Assembly (NCBI RefSeq): GCF_002811945.1
Contig: NZ_NPDX01000005.1
Span: 212,552-276,551 of the forward strand
DNA from: Leptospira harrisiae
GTDB taxonomy: Bacteria; Spirochaetota; Leptospiria; Leptospirales; Leptospiraceae
Reading direction: 5' to 3'
Length of the DNA: 64,000 bases
Shown here one piece after another: positions 34,923 through 44,469 of this stretch. How positions within the stretch are numbered: position 1 is the stretch's first letter; each line of letters begins with the position of its first letter. The notes below the pieces were generated by a model, which made no database searches, was not told where the DNA came from, and worked only from the letters and a program-made list of their open reading frames with translations. A program made the translations under genes and the position numbers.

Positions 34923-36319
34923 TGGAATTAGTCAGTATTCTTAACCTATCTTACCTTGTTGCATCCATTCTTTTTATTGTTGGAATCAAACAATTGGCTC
35001 ATCCCAAAACAGCATCTCGAGGAAATTTACTCGGTGCCTTGGGGATGTTCATTGCGGTCGTCGCAACTCTCTTCGACCAAGCCATCTTAACTTATGATTG
35101 GATCCTTGCGGGTGTTCTAATTGGATCACTCATCGGAATTATTTTAGCGATCAAAATCCAGATGACTGCAATGCCACAACTTGTTGCCGTTCTCAATGGA
35201 TTTGGTGGTATCGCATCTGTATTTGTTGCTGGCGCTGCGCTTCAACTTTCCATTCCTAAGTATGCAATTGCTGTGAACTACCAAGAGATCGTATCGATTG
35301 TATTTTCCGCTATTGTAGGTGGGATCACTTTCTCTGGAAGTTTTATCGCCTTCGGTAAGTTACAAGGTTTTATTACAGAAAAAGCAGTTCGTTATCCCGG
35401 TGACCAACTTGTTAAAATCTTAGTTGGTCTTACAGCAGTCGGTCTTGGTGTGTATGGATGTTTAGAGCCCACAGATGAATCCATTTATTGGATTTTAAGT
35501 GGTGTGAGTTTACTTCTCGGTGTATTCCTCGTGATCCCGATTGGTGGAGCTGATATGCCAGTTGTGATCTCTCTTCTTAACTCTTATTCAGGGATTGCCG
35601 CTTCCGCAACAGGATTTGTTCTTAACAATAATGTTCTCATCATAGCTGGATCACTTGTTGGTGCTTCTGGAATTATTCTAACACAAATCATGTGCAAAGC
35701 GATGAATCGTAGTTTGACGAATGTTCTTTTTGGTGGATTCGGGGCTGTCGCTACAGAAATGAAAGATGATGGCGATTTTTACTCAGGTAAAGTGAAGTCA
35801 ACCAGTGCAGAAGAAGTCGCAATGTTGTTAGATGTCGCACGTAGTGTAGTGATTGTCCCTGGTTATGGTATGGCTGTAGCGCAAGCGCAACATACTGTTC
35901 GTGATTTATATCAACTTTTAACTGCACGTGGTATCGATGTCACCTTTGCAATTCATCCAGTAGCAGGTCGTATGCCTGGTCATATGAACGTATTACTTGC
36001 AGAAGCAGATATTCCTTATGATCGATTGAAAGAGATGGACGAGATCAATAGTACTTTCGAAAATGTTGATGTTGTGATAGTCAATGGGGCGAATGACGTA
36101 ACAAACCCTCTTGCAAAAACAGATCCAAAATCACCGATTGCTGGTATGCCTATTTTGGATGTTGGAAATGCAAAGACAGTTGTTGTTATCAAACGTTCCT
36201 TAAGTCCTGGATTTGCTGGAGTGCCTAACCCACTCTTCATTGCTGACAACTGTTTGATGTTGTTTGGTGATGGTAAAAAAGCAACTCAAGAGATGATCGC
36301 AGCTTTAAAAGAATCTTAG
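34922..36319 (+). CDS. pntB: NAD(P) transhydrogenase, beta subunit
   Basis: A 465-residue subunit. About eight membrane helices come first (residues 1-270, with the conserved HPKTASRGNLLG and IGGADMPVVISLLNSYSG). The cytosolic NADP(H)-binding domain follows, with its marks VPGYGMAVAQAQH, FAIHPVAGRMPGHMNVLLAE and the terminal VIKRSLSPGFAGVPNPLF. It overlaps pntAB by one base. Together they form the membrane and NADP part of the pump; PntAA must come from another locus if the enzyme is active. Confidence 0.95.
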   Translation: MELVSILNLSYLVASILFIVGIKQLAHPKTASRGNLLGALGMFIAVVATLFDQAILTYDWILAGVLIGSLIGIILAIKIQMTAMPQLVAVLNGFGGIASVFVAGAALQLSIPKYAIAVNYQEIVSIVFSAIVGGITFSGSFIAFGKLQGFITEKAVRYPGDQLVKILVGLTAVGLGVYGCLEPTDESIYWILSGVSLLLGVFLVIPIGGADMPVVISLLNSYSGIAASATGFVLNNNVLIIAGSLVGASGIILTQIMCKAMNRSLTNVLFGGFGAVATEMKDDGDFYSGKVKSTSAEEVAMLLDVARSVVIVPGYGMAVAQAQHTVRDLYQLLTARGIDVTFAIHPVAGRMPGHMNVLLAEADIPYDRLKEMDEINSTFENVDVVIVNGANDVTNPLAKTDPKSPIAGMPILDVGNAKTVVVIKRSLSPGFAGVPNPLFIADNCLMLFGDGKKATQEMIAALKES

Positions 36320-36330
36320 AGCCGGAAAAT

Positions 36331-37002
36331 ATGAAGAAACAAGTCTATATCGTTGATGACCACCCTCTTGTAGTAGATGCACTACAAAACCTAATTGCTA
36401 AATCAGAAGATTTAGAGTGCATCGGGAGTGCGGATAACATTGAAAAATCATTTAATGATATAGAAAAACTGCAACCAAGTTTGGTCTTAATTGATATCCA
36501 ACTCAAACAAAACCAAAATGGTTTGCAGTTGCTCAAACGTCTTAGAACAACTTTTCCAAATATTGCCGTCATCATCATCAGTATGTTGACGGATGATACT
36601 TTTGTGGATCGTGCCTTTAAACTCGGTGCTATGGGATATGTTTTCAAAGAAGACACAACCACACAAATCGTAGAAGCAATTCACACGGTGCTTAAGGGAG
36701 ATTATTTTGTAAGTTCTTCCCAAGCCACTAGACTGCTCGGACACTTGTACAGAGCTTCTCAAAAAGACGAAAAAGATCCCATCGACAGGTTATCCAATCG
36801 TGAATTGGAAGTGTTTCTTATGATTGGAGAAGGAATGCCAGTCAAAGAAATTGCAGCCAATATGGGTCTTGCTCCTTCCACAATTGAAACTTTACGATCT
36901 CGTATTAAATCCAAACTCAGCATCACTGAAAACGAAAAGTTAATTCGTGTGGCTGTGGAATGGAAATACACCCAAGCCAAAACGGATATCGTCGTTTCTT
37001 AA
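36331..37002 (+). CDS. LuxR/NarL-type response regulator
   Basis: A 223-residue two-component regulator. The receiver domain (about 1-120) has the acidic pair in YIVDDHP, the phospho-acceptor Asp in LVLIDIQL, and the conserved Lys in GYVFKED. The DNA-binding LuxR HTH covers about 155-215 (SNRELEVFLMIGEGMPVKEI; TIETLRSRIKSKL). No sensor kinase gene is adjacent, so it is an orphan. It begins 11 bases after pntB and may be co-transcribed with it, which would be a regulatory link worth testing. It converges on the TPR gene with no gap. Confidence 0.9.
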   Translation: MKKQVYIVDDHPLVVDALQNLIAKSEDLECIGSADNIEKSFNDIEKLQPSLVLIDIQLKQNQNGLQLLKRLRTTFPNIAVIIISMLTDDTFVDRAFKLGAMGYVFKEDTTTQIVEAIHTVLKGDYFVSSSQATRLLGHLYRASQKDEKDPIDRLSNRELEVFLMIGEGMPVKEIAANMGLAPSTIETLRSRIKSKLSITENEKLIRVAVEWKYTQAKTDIVVS

Positions 37003-38016
37003 TCAATACCTAAGTTTAAAATAGTGATACAATAAATCTTTTCCCTCACGGGAAGAGAGTAACATTCTGTATGCTTCAGCAATTTTAGATTCGTTTTGCG
37101 ATTGTTTTTGGATGAAATGAAAGAAGTCGTTTGCTCTTTCATCATATCCTAAGTTCAAAAGTAAGTTTAAATAAAAACTTTGGTCGTATTCATCGGCAAA
37201 CGGTGAGTAGGCGATTGGTCGAAGTAAGTTTTCTGCATCTCTCCACTTTCGTATTTCAAAGTAACATCGTGCGTATATTTTTTTTTCTCTCCATCCAAGA
37301 ACTCTTTGGTTTTTTAAATAGGTAAGAGATTTTTTTGGATCTTTTTCGAGTAAATAAACCACGCGGCCCATTAGATGGGAGGCTTGGAGATGTTTAGGGT
37401 CTTGTTCCAAAATGGTTAAGAGTTCCGCTTTTGCTTTTTCTGTTTCATTTAGCTCTAAATAAGTTTTTGCTAAAATCAGTTTCGCTTCATTGTAGTTTGC
37501 TTTGTATTCTAAAGATTTGTTTAAGGATAGAATGGCATTATTGTAGTCTTTCAAAATGAAGTAGGCGAGACCTAAATTGTAATGATAAAATGGATTGTAA
37601 GGCGAAATTTGATTGGTTTCGGTCCAGGTATCCTTTGCTTCGGGCCAACTGTCTTCCTGGGCATAGATCATACCGAGTAAAAAACTTGCGGCTTCATGGT
37701 TTGGTTCTTTTTTTAATGCTTTGTTTAAACTTTCTTTGGCTTCTTGCCATTCCATTCGAGAGTATAACAAACTTCCGTTTAAATAGTCATACTCAGGATA
37801 AGATTTATAAATATCGGATTGGATTTTTTTCCATTCTGTATCTGCTAAAAGAAATTTTCCATAACGAAGTGCATTGATGATATTGCGACTGACTTTTTCC
37901 AATTCGATCTTTGCATTGATTTCGATGGTTTCTTTATCTTCGGTTTGAGAAAAAATAGAATTTGATAAGAATAAAAAGCAACAACCGAAAAGAAGAATTT
38001 GTATTTTAGCTTTCAT
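37003..38016 (-). CDS. Exported TPR protein, last gene of the spiro-SPASM operon
   Basis: A 337-residue protein with signal peptide (IQILLFGCCFLFLSNSIFSQ) and at least five tetratricopeptide repeats, for example YDYLNGSLLYSRMEWQEAKE, PFYHYNLGLAYFILKDYNNA and NYNEAKLILAKTYLELNETE. It overlaps the end of the SpsF-SpsG gene by 11 bases, so it belongs to that operon. TPR proteins act as scaffolds; here it may hold an envelope or glycosylation complex together (inference). Confidence 0.8.
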   Translation of the reverse strand: MKAKIQILLFGCCFLFLSNSIFSQTEDKETIEINAKIELEKVSRNIINALRYGKFLLADTEWKKIQSDIYKSYPEYDYLNGSLLYSRMEWQEAKESLNKALKKEPNHEAASFLLGMIYAQEDSWPEAKDTWTETNQISPYNPFYHYNLGLAYFILKDYNNAILSLNKSLEYKANYNEAKLILAKTYLELNETEKAKAELLTILEQDPKHLQASHLMGRVVYLLEKDPKKSLTYLKNQRVLGWREKKIYARCYFEIRKWRDAENLLRPIAYSPFADEYDQSFYLNLLLNLGYDERANDFFHFIQKQSQNESKIAEAYRMLLSSREGKDLLYHYFKLRY

Positions 38017-39616
38017 AAATTGATTCTAACCATTTCAAAATTTTTAAGTGAGCATCGCGAACTAATTTTCTTTTTGAATGAGGAAAAACATTCGGAAATT
38101 GTTTGATTTCATTTAATGTCGAAAGAGAACCTAAATAAGGAATTCCTAATTTATTTTCTGCAAAATGACCCAAAGATTCGTGAATATCCGTGATTCCGAC
38201 CAAACAAACTTTTTTTCCGTAACCTAAAGATTCCATCATCGTTTGCCCAAAGTAAGTTAAAACGACTTCACAAGTTTGAATCTGTTTCAAAAATTCTATA
38301 TAAGAAACTCGTGTAAGGAATTCCACTTTTTTTTCAGCAGGAGGTGTTCCTCCAATACGAGCCACTGAACTTATGTTAGTTTTTCTAATAGAAACTTTCG
38401 AATTTAGGAATTGTAATAGATAGGAATCAATTTGTTCTGATTCTTCTTTTCCTAAATTGCCTGCATAAACAAGAATTCGTCCAGGGATTGTGATTTGGTT
38501 CCAATCCAATTCAGAAAGTGGAGAACTAAAATAAGATATAGGATCTCCCTCACTAGTTGGTGCCTCAGGATTTGGTAGAAAAAAACTAGCATTGAATTCG
38601 TTTGGCAAATGATGGAGATTATCAATATAAAACAAATTGTTTATGGGAAATTCATTTTCTCTAATATCTAGTATATGTGGGAGATGTTTGGATTGAATAT
38701 CTGGTTTGTCAGAAAGTTCAGGATGGTATCCATTCATCTCTAAAAACACAGATAAAGATTTACATCGTTCCCAATGTCCACTTCCAAAGAGAGAAGGGTC
38801 TGCATAGACAATCCGCACTTGTTTGGATTTTTGATTTGATTTAGGTAGGGAAAAAGTAACTTGTTCAACAGAAGCGTTAACCAAAAATACTTCCGGATGG
38901 TCTTTCGCCAACTGAATCACTTCTTTGGCCCCAAATATTGGATCTTTCGTTCCTAACCTTTCCCACAAGGAACAAACTAGTTCATAATCTTTGGATTCAT
39001 CAACAGTGATACGTAGTGAATTTGAGTTAATATTTGTTAGTGGATTTAAGTGTGGTGGCGACAGTCTAAATTGTTTGTGAATTTCCGGATGTTCTTTGAT
39101 ATGAAGTGACACATGTTCTGTATGTCGTTCAGGCGTTGGGCCTTCCGTTTCATAAAAAAGAGAATTTGCAGAAAAACATTCTACTCCCATCCCCAATGGC
39201 AAACCAACCATGGAAAGACTATAATAAGGATCGGAAATATAAGTAATCGCTTCATACAAATATCGAATGGATTCTAAATCGATAAATGGGTTATCACCCG
39301 TTAGGCGAAATATATGTTTTGCTTGGAAATGTGAACATGCTTTCCGAAATCTTTCTCGAACATTGGATTCCGATCCAACGAAATATCGGTAATGTTTTCC
39401 ATTTAAAAATTCAATGAGTTCGGTATCATTTTCGGGGACCAAAAAAACAATCTGTTCTTTGGGAAAGATCGCGGAGAGCCGGTTATGGATATGACAAAGG
39501 ACCGAGGTATTTGAACCTTCAGGAATAGACTTTAAAATTTTTTTCGGAAATCTTGTAGAACCTAGTCTTGCCTGAATAAAGGCAAAACAATCACGCGTTG
39601 AAAGTATACCATTCAT
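38006..39616 (-). CDS. SpsF-SpsG-like fusion: cytidylyltransferase plus PseG-like sugar hydrolase/transferase
   Basis: A 536-residue two-domain protein. Residues about 1-245 are an SpsF-like cytidylyltransferase (FIQARLGSTRFPKKIL; RLTGDNPFIDLESI; the nucleotide-sugar domain that activates acidic sugars with CMP). Residues about 265-537 resemble SpsG/PseG, a GT28-like domain with GSGHWERCKSL near its start and TYFGQTMMESLGYGKKVCLVG near its end. The fusion echoes spore-coat or pseudaminic-acid synthesis. The ATG at 39616 overlaps the radical SAM gene by 26 bases; a GTG at 39619 is the only alternative. The sugar made is unknown. Confidence 0.75.
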   Translation of the reverse strand: MNGILSTRDCFAFIQARLGSTRFPKKILKSIPEGSNTSVLCHIHNRLSAIFPKEQIVFLVPENDTELIEFLNGKHYRYFVGSESNVRERFRKACSHFQAKHIFRLTGDNPFIDLESIRYLYEAITYISDPYYSLSMVGLPLGMGVECFSANSLFYETEGPTPERHTEHVSLHIKEHPEIHKQFRLSPPHLNPLTNINSNSLRITVDESKDYELVCSLWERLGTKDPIFGAKEVIQLAKDHPEVFLVNASVEQVTFSLPKSNQKSKQVRIVYADPSLFGSGHWERCKSLSVFLEMNGYHPELSDKPDIQSKHLPHILDIRENEFPINNLFYIDNLHHLPNEFNASFFLPNPEAPTSEGDPISYFSSPLSELDWNQITIPGRILVYAGNLGKEESEQIDSYLLQFLNSKVSIRKTNISSVARIGGTPPAEKKVEFLTRVSYIEFLKQIQTCEVVLTYFGQTMMESLGYGKKVCLVGITDIHESLGHFAENKLGIPYLGSLSTLNEIKQFPNVFPHSKRKLVRDAHLKILKWLESIYES

Positions 39617-41141
39617 CACAATTCAAACAAGGGGCAGGTATTTTATCGTGTTCACCGTTAAAACTATGTTTAAAAAAATCCAATCCCTTTTGCCAAATTT
39701 CAGCCAAGGTTTCTTGGTACAAATTCCCGATAACTTCGTTTTGGTTTTGTTTGCAAATGGAAACAGTTCCATTCACTGACACTGACAAATCTCGCACCAA
39801 ATGCCAACAAAAATCTCTGTGGATTGGAGTGAGATCACTCACACGGCGTTCCGGTAGTTTGTTTGCAAAGGTATTGTATTTTTGTAAGATTATATTGATC
39901 CCTTTTTTTTCAAAAAAAGTAAAATACGGATCAATTTCTTCTTCCACTTCTTTCATTTTAATCATCTGCACATGTAACGATTTGTTTGGAAGGGCTTGCG
40001 AAAGTAAATCAATGTTAAGGAGCACTTTTTCCAGTTCCTGTTTTCCATATAAGGATTTATAAACATCTGGTTTTAAAGTGGTTACATTGACTATGATACA
40101 AATTTTTTCTTTATCTGAAGGATTTAAACTTTCTACGAGAGGCAACAAAATGTCTGTATTTGTATAAAGTGCTGTTTCGATGATCAGTTCTGATAAAGAT
40201 TTTAGTTTTAAAATTTCTAAAATTATATTTTTGAATTCAGGATGAAGCAGTGGTTCTCCATTTCCTGAAAGGCTGATGGTAATGGGTGATGTGAGTTCAA
40301 CATTAAGCTTAGTTATCGTTGATTTTACGTCTTCTAAAGATACAAAACTTCCGTCATTGTTCAGATCTGCGAATTCGCGCGGACAGAATGTACACTTTAG
40401 TTCACAACCTTTGTATATTTCCCATTCCAGGTAAGAAGGGGCGCTGCGAAATAACGCAGGTTTTTCTTTTAGTTTAGAAAGAAGGTTCTCATAACTTAGA
40501 CTCTCACCCATCGGTAATAAACCTAAAATGAGAGTTAAAGAACGAATTGATGCCAATCGAAAGTCCAATCTAAGTTGGCGAAGGTCCGGTGCCTTATAAA
40601 AAATATCCACATCATATTGATTGATGTTTTTTAGAAAAAAGGAATGGACGTCGGTGGACAAGGTATCGGGTAAAGAAGTAAGAAATTCACGTGTGATGAT
40701 AGTAGGTGTAAGACCTGGAGGTAAGTTTTCCGAATACGAATACTGGCTAAAAAAGTTTTTATGACGATTCCAAGCTGTTTCTGTTAGGTTTGAATCTAAA
40801 AGTGGAGAAATCCCAGTAAAATATAGAAAACAAACTTCATCCCAATCCGGATCTTTGAATTTTGACTCTGGTAAAAGTTTTCCAAGTTTGAGTAAAAATT
40901 CATATTCTTTGGAAACATCTTCATGTGTTATGATTTTGTTTTTCAAAGAACTGGAATTTATTTTTTCTGATAGTGCAGTGTTTGTGTTGGTATGAATTTG
41001 TATCTTTGGAAATACTTTAGAAAGTCGATTTATAAATTCTTCCCACAATTCAACTTGAAATTGAGCATTTAAAAATTGAATGGATTGGGAGTCTAAATAG
41101 ACAACCGCAAAACTTGGGTTATAGTCCTTTCGGTTCATCAT
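39591..41141 (-). CDS. Radical SAM/SPASM protein (spiro-SPASM type)
   Basis: A 516-residue enzyme-like protein. The N-terminal half (about 1-220) lacks known motifs. A radical SAM core then begins with the cluster CELKCTFCPREF (CxxxCxxC, about residues 253-260), followed by a GNGEPLLHPEF segment. The C-terminal SPASM region has DFCWHLVRDLSVSVNGTVSI, with further Cys in SICKQNQNEVIGNL and PCLNCDEW to bind extra iron-sulfur clusters. The family is known essentially from Leptospira and its substrate is unknown. The start shares one base with the parvulin stop (TGATG), and the SpsF-SpsG gene overlaps its end. Confidence 0.85.
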   Translation of the reverse strand: MMNRKDYNPSFAVVYLDSQSIQFLNAQFQVELWEEFINRLSKVFPKIQIHTNTNTALSEKINSSSLKNKIITHEDVSKEYEFLLKLGKLLPESKFKDPDWDEVCFLYFTGISPLLDSNLTETAWNRHKNFFSQYSYSENLPPGLTPTIITREFLTSLPDTLSTDVHSFFLKNINQYDVDIFYKAPDLRQLRLDFRLASIRSLTLILGLLPMGESLSYENLLSKLKEKPALFRSAPSYLEWEIYKGCELKCTFCPREFADLNNDGSFVSLEDVKSTITKLNVELTSPITISLSGNGEPLLHPEFKNIILEILKLKSLSELIIETALYTNTDILLPLVESLNPSDKEKICIIVNVTTLKPDVYKSLYGKQELEKVLLNIDLLSQALPNKSLHVQMIKMKEVEEEIDPYFTFFEKKGINIILQKYNTFANKLPERRVSDLTPIHRDFCWHLVRDLSVSVNGTVSICKQNQNEVIGNLYQETLAEIWQKGLDFFKHSFNGEHDKIPAPCLNCDEWYTFNA

Positions 41142-42193
41142 CAGTCTATATTGTATTTTTCTTCCGGATTGCTGATGTTGTATTCTTTGATGTAAATAGG
41201 ATCAAAGATAGAGATGGATGAGTTTTTTCGAGTGTTAGAAACCCATTCTTCAAAAGAAGTTTGTTCTTTCTCTCGAAACAAAAATCCTTGGATTCCTTTT
41301 CTGACTGCATCCAATGGAGTAGGTCGCATTCCTTCAATATAAACTAAACAATAACGTTTACGATCATCTCTAAACACTTCTGAAATCTTTCCAGCTCCGC
41401 CTACTTGTGTTAATACAGAAGCAGTAGTGGGTTGGGATTTATACAATTCAAAAGTTGGAACCCAGTTGACCAGTCCTCCATTCAAACGATATCGAGATTC
41501 GTTTCTTGGACCTGAGGCAACTAACTTAAAAAATGAAGGATCTTTTAAAGATTTGTTTCGGATTTCTGTGAGTTCGTTAAACACTCTTGTTTCTTCATCA
41601 ATCGATGAATTGGAAGGGGAAAAAACGATTTCTCTAAATCGAAACTCTGATCCTACCTTCGCCTTGTTTTTGTTATACCAAGATTGAACTTCTTGTTCAG
41701 AAGGTAAGGGAGGGCTCACCTTGATTTGTAATAGTTGCCCTTTTTTGATTTGGTAAGGTAAATCTTCTAACCAAACATCGTATGGTAAATTGAACTGATT
41801 TTGAACTGATTTTTTAAATTGTTCTAGGTCACTAATCCCTTGCGCTTCCATTCTTTTTTGAATTTCTGCTTCAATTCGTTTTTCATTGACCTGGATGGAT
41901 TCTTCATCAGCGGCATTATCAACCACCGCTCGATCAATTAGAAAATCGACCACTTGGGAATGAAGAGAACCTTTTTTGCGATAGTTGGGGAAAAAACGAG
42001 ATAGGTTTTTATATCGTTCCACTCCTTCTTCATAATCCAAACTGGAAATGGACCTCGGGCCAACAATGGCCATAACTGCGTTTAAAGATTCGTAAGAACT
42101 TACACTTATAAAAGGCGTAAAAAGTAGGCTAAAGGTTAAAACCGATGCAAAAAACAAAACGAGAAATCGAGACAATCGTGATCCTTTTTGCAT
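41141..42193 (-). CDS. SurA-like periplasmic peptidyl-prolyl isomerase/chaperone
   Basis: A 350-residue exported protein with a signal helix (FLVLFFASVLTFSLLFTPFI). A SurA-N-like helical segment (SLDYEEGVERYKNLSRFFPN; LHSQVVDFLIDRAVVDNAAD) and a parvulin-like domain (about 175-300, with FREIVFSPSNSSIDEETRVF and GGLVNWVPTFELY) follow. It should help fold outer-membrane or periplasmic proteins. Being in the same transcript as a radical SAM enzyme and a sugar-activating fusion, it may chaperone a modified surface protein (inference). It lies 12 bases after lysC. Confidence 0.78.
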   Translation of the reverse strand: MQKGSRLSRFLVLFFASVLTFSLLFTPFISVSSYESLNAVMAIVGPRSISSLDYEEGVERYKNLSRFFPNYRKKGSLHSQVVDFLIDRAVVDNAADEESIQVNEKRIEAEIQKRMEAQGISDLEQFKKSVQNQFNLPYDVWLEDLPYQIKKGQLLQIKVSPPLPSEQEVQSWYNKNKAKVGSEFRFREIVFSPSNSSIDEETRVFNELTEIRNKSLKDPSFFKLVASGPRNESRYRLNGGLVNWVPTFELYKSQPTTASVLTQVGGAGKISEVFRDDRKRYCLVYIEGMRPTPLDAVRKGIQGFLFREKEQTSFEEWVSNTRKNSSISIFDPIYIKEYNISNPEEKYNID

Positions 42194-42205
42194 ACGGTCG
42201 TAAAT

Positions 42206-43420
42206 TTATCCGATGAACGTGGTATGTAAAGCCTTTACTGCGTCTTCCGCTTGGTTTTGTTTGATGACACAGGAAATTTTAATCTCTGATGTGGAGATCA
42301 TTTCTATATTGATGTTTTTTTCAGCAAGCGATTGGAACATCTTAGCGGCCACACCTACATGAGATTTCATTCCCACACCAACAGCAGATACAATCGAAAT
42401 GTTTTCATCAATTTCTGCTTTTCCATTTCCATGATCTTTTGCATAAGCATCAATGATTGGTTTTGCGGCAACGATATCTTTTTTGGCAATGGTGAAGGAA
42501 ATGGTATTGATTCCGTCTCTTGGAGAAGATTGAACGATGACGTCCACGATTACATCTTTGTTTGCCAATTGAGTGAATAACTCCGCAGCAATTCCTGGTT
42601 TGTCTTTTACATCGGCGATGGTCACACGAGCTTGGTCACCTTTTGCAGTCACTCCACTCACTTTCATTTTTTCCATAATTTTGTCCTCACTCATCACTAA
42701 AGTTCCCGGTTTGTCGTGGAAACTGGATCGTACGTGGATGACCACGTTATAGTTCATACCTAATTCAACACTTCGAGAATGTAGGACTCCTGCACCAAGG
42801 CTTGCGAGTTCTAACATTTCTTCGTAAGTGATTTGTTTATGCATTTTTGCTGTTGGAATTTTTCTTGGGTCGGCGGTGTAAACACCATCAACGTCTGTAT
42901 AAATTTCACATTCATCAGCACCGAGGGCAGCAGCAAGAGCCACAGCAGAAGTATCACTTCCACCACGACCAAGGGTGACTATGTTCTCATCTTTATCAAT
43001 TCCTTGGAAACCTGCAACGATTACCACCTTTCCTTTGTTAAATGCCTCATCAATTCGCGAACGATCGATCATTTCGATCTTTCCATTGGAGAAGTTTCCA
43101 TCGGTTAGGATTTTTAATTGAGAACCAGTAAAGGATTGTGCTGGTACTCCGATCTCATTTAGAGCAATGGCAAGAAGGGCAATCGACACTTGTTCGCCCG
43201 TCGAGAGTAACATATCCATTTCTCTTTTCGGAGGATTTTTAGAAATTTGGTCAGCCAGATCGACTAGTTCGTCAGTAGTATGTCCCATTGCAGAAACTAC
43301 AACGGCAACTTTTTGGCCTTCGTCGTGGTAACGTTTGATACGTTTGGCCACGTTTTGGATTTTAGTGGTGTCACCAACGGAGGTTCCACCGTATTTTTGG
43401 ACAACGATTTTCGATGACAT
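42206..43420 (-). CDS. lysC: Aspartate kinase
   Basis: A 404-residue aspartokinase, the first step to lysine, threonine, methionine and diaminopimelate. The N-terminal signature [15 protein letters not shown] is exact, and the catalytic block [20 protein letters not shown] follows. Two ACT domains occupy about residues 265-404, including the [20 protein letters not shown] type of motif that binds feedback amino acids. It starts the operon that continues into the parvulin, radical SAM, SpsF-SpsG and TPR genes. That placement of a core enzyme is unexpected and may simply share a promoter. Confidence 0.93.
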   Translation of the reverse strand: MSSKIVVQKYGGTSVGDTTKIQNVAKRIKRYHDEGQKVAVVVSAMGHTTDELVDLADQISKNPPKREMDMLLSTGEQVSIALLAIALNEIGVPAQSFTGSQLKILTDGNFSNGKIEMIDRSRIDEAFNKGKVVIVAGFQGIDKDENIVTLGRGGSDTSAVALAAALGADECEIYTDVDGVYTADPRKIPTAKMHKQITYEEMLELASLGAGVLHSRSVELGMNYNVVIHVRSSFHDKPGTLVMSEDKIMEKMKVSGVTAKGDQARVTIADVKDKPGIAAELFTQLANKDVIVDVIVQSSPRDGINTISFTIAKKDIVAAKPIIDAYAKDHGNGKAEIDENISIVSAVGVGMKSHVGVAAKMFQSLAEKNINIEMISTSEIKISCVIKQNQAEDAVKALHTTFIG

Positions 43421-43524
43421 GGGTATATGGACAGGGTGCTACAGGCAAATCGGGAATCAAGTAGAATGAATTTTTTTGCAACCAAACGTTCGTAGGGGAC
43501 TCCAATAGATATAGGTTTACTTGA

Positions 43525-44460
43525 ATGAATTCTTCCTCCTCTACCGTTGAGCCCGTTGTCAAAGAACAAGCTCCCTTACTTTTTCTAATTTTGTTTTTTT
43601 TGGTCCAAGCCACTGTGCTAACTGTTTTTACCGTTCCGTTTGCTTGGTCACTCGTTTGGCTGGCCATTGGATCCTACTTCCTTCGGATGTTTGGAATCAC
43701 AGCCGCTTACCATCGTTATTTTTCCCACGCCTCATTCAAAACCTCCCGAGTATTTCAATTTGTATTGGCTTGGATTGGGGCAATGGCCATGCAGAAAGGT
43801 CCTCTTTGGTGGGCAGCCCATCATAGAAACCACCACAAGTATTCGGATACAGAAAAGGACATCCATTCCCCTAGTCGAAAAGGGTTTTGGTATTCCCATA
43901 TGTTTTGGTTTTTGCGTAACGATTACAATGATTATGAAGCCAAACTGATTCCGGATTTTTACAAATACCCCGAGTTACGTTTTATTGATCGTTACCATTG
44001 GATTGCGCCACTGTCGTATGCCATCGTACTATATCTAGTGGGTGGATGGGCATGGCTTGTCTATGGGTATGCAGTTTCAACTTTTGTATTGGGACATGCC
44101 ACTTGGACCATCAATTCACTTTCACATGTATATGGGTCAGTGCGGTATGATTCAAGAGACACAAGTAAAAACAATCTTTGGCTTGCACTTCTTACAATGG
44201 GTGAAGGTTGGCATAACAACCACCACTATTACTGTTCGTCGGTCAACCAAGGGTTCTATTGGTATGAAGTGGATGTTTCCTATTATATTTTAAAAGTACT
44301 CAGTTGGTTTGGAATTGTTTGGGATTTAAAAAAACCACCTAAAAAAGTCATAGAGGAAGGATTACTTCGTGACAAGGAACAAAAAGAAAGGAAACAACTC
44401 TTAAAAGAGTCCAGACAAACTTCTAAAATAAAAAACAAAGTAGAAGTATTGTCTATCTAG
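43525..44460 (+). CDS. Acyl-CoA/acyl-lipid delta-9-type fatty acid desaturase
   Basis: A 311-residue membrane di-iron desaturase. All three histidine boxes are seen: HRYFSH, HRNHHKYSD and HNNHHYY. Helical hairpins lie between them, as in stearoyl-CoA desaturases. It would place a double bond in saturated fatty acids with oxygen, adjusting membrane fluidity. The start at 43525 lies 104 bases from the divergent lysC. The end meets a convergent gene with only nine bases between. Confidence 0.92.
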   Translation: MNSSSSTVEPVVKEQAPLLFLILFFLVQATVLTVFTVPFAWSLVWLAIGSYFLRMFGITAAYHRYFSHASFKTSRVFQFVLAWIGAMAMQKGPLWWAAHHRNHHKYSDTEKDIHSPSRKGFWYSHMFWFLRNDYNDYEAKLIPDFYKYPELRFIDRYHWIAPLSYAIVLYLVGGWAWLVYGYAVSTFVLGHATWTINSLSHVYGSVRYDSRDTSKNNLWLALLTMGEGWHNNHHYYCSSVNQGFYWYEVDVSYYILKVLSWFGIVWDLKKPPKKVIEEGLLRDKEQKERKQLLKESRQTSKIKNKVEVLSI

Positions 44461-44469
44461 ATAAGGATA

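Noticed and set aside
39598..40062. Plus-strand open frame of 154 codons
   Set aside because: Antisense to the SPASM part of the radical SAM gene; no start signal and no domain.
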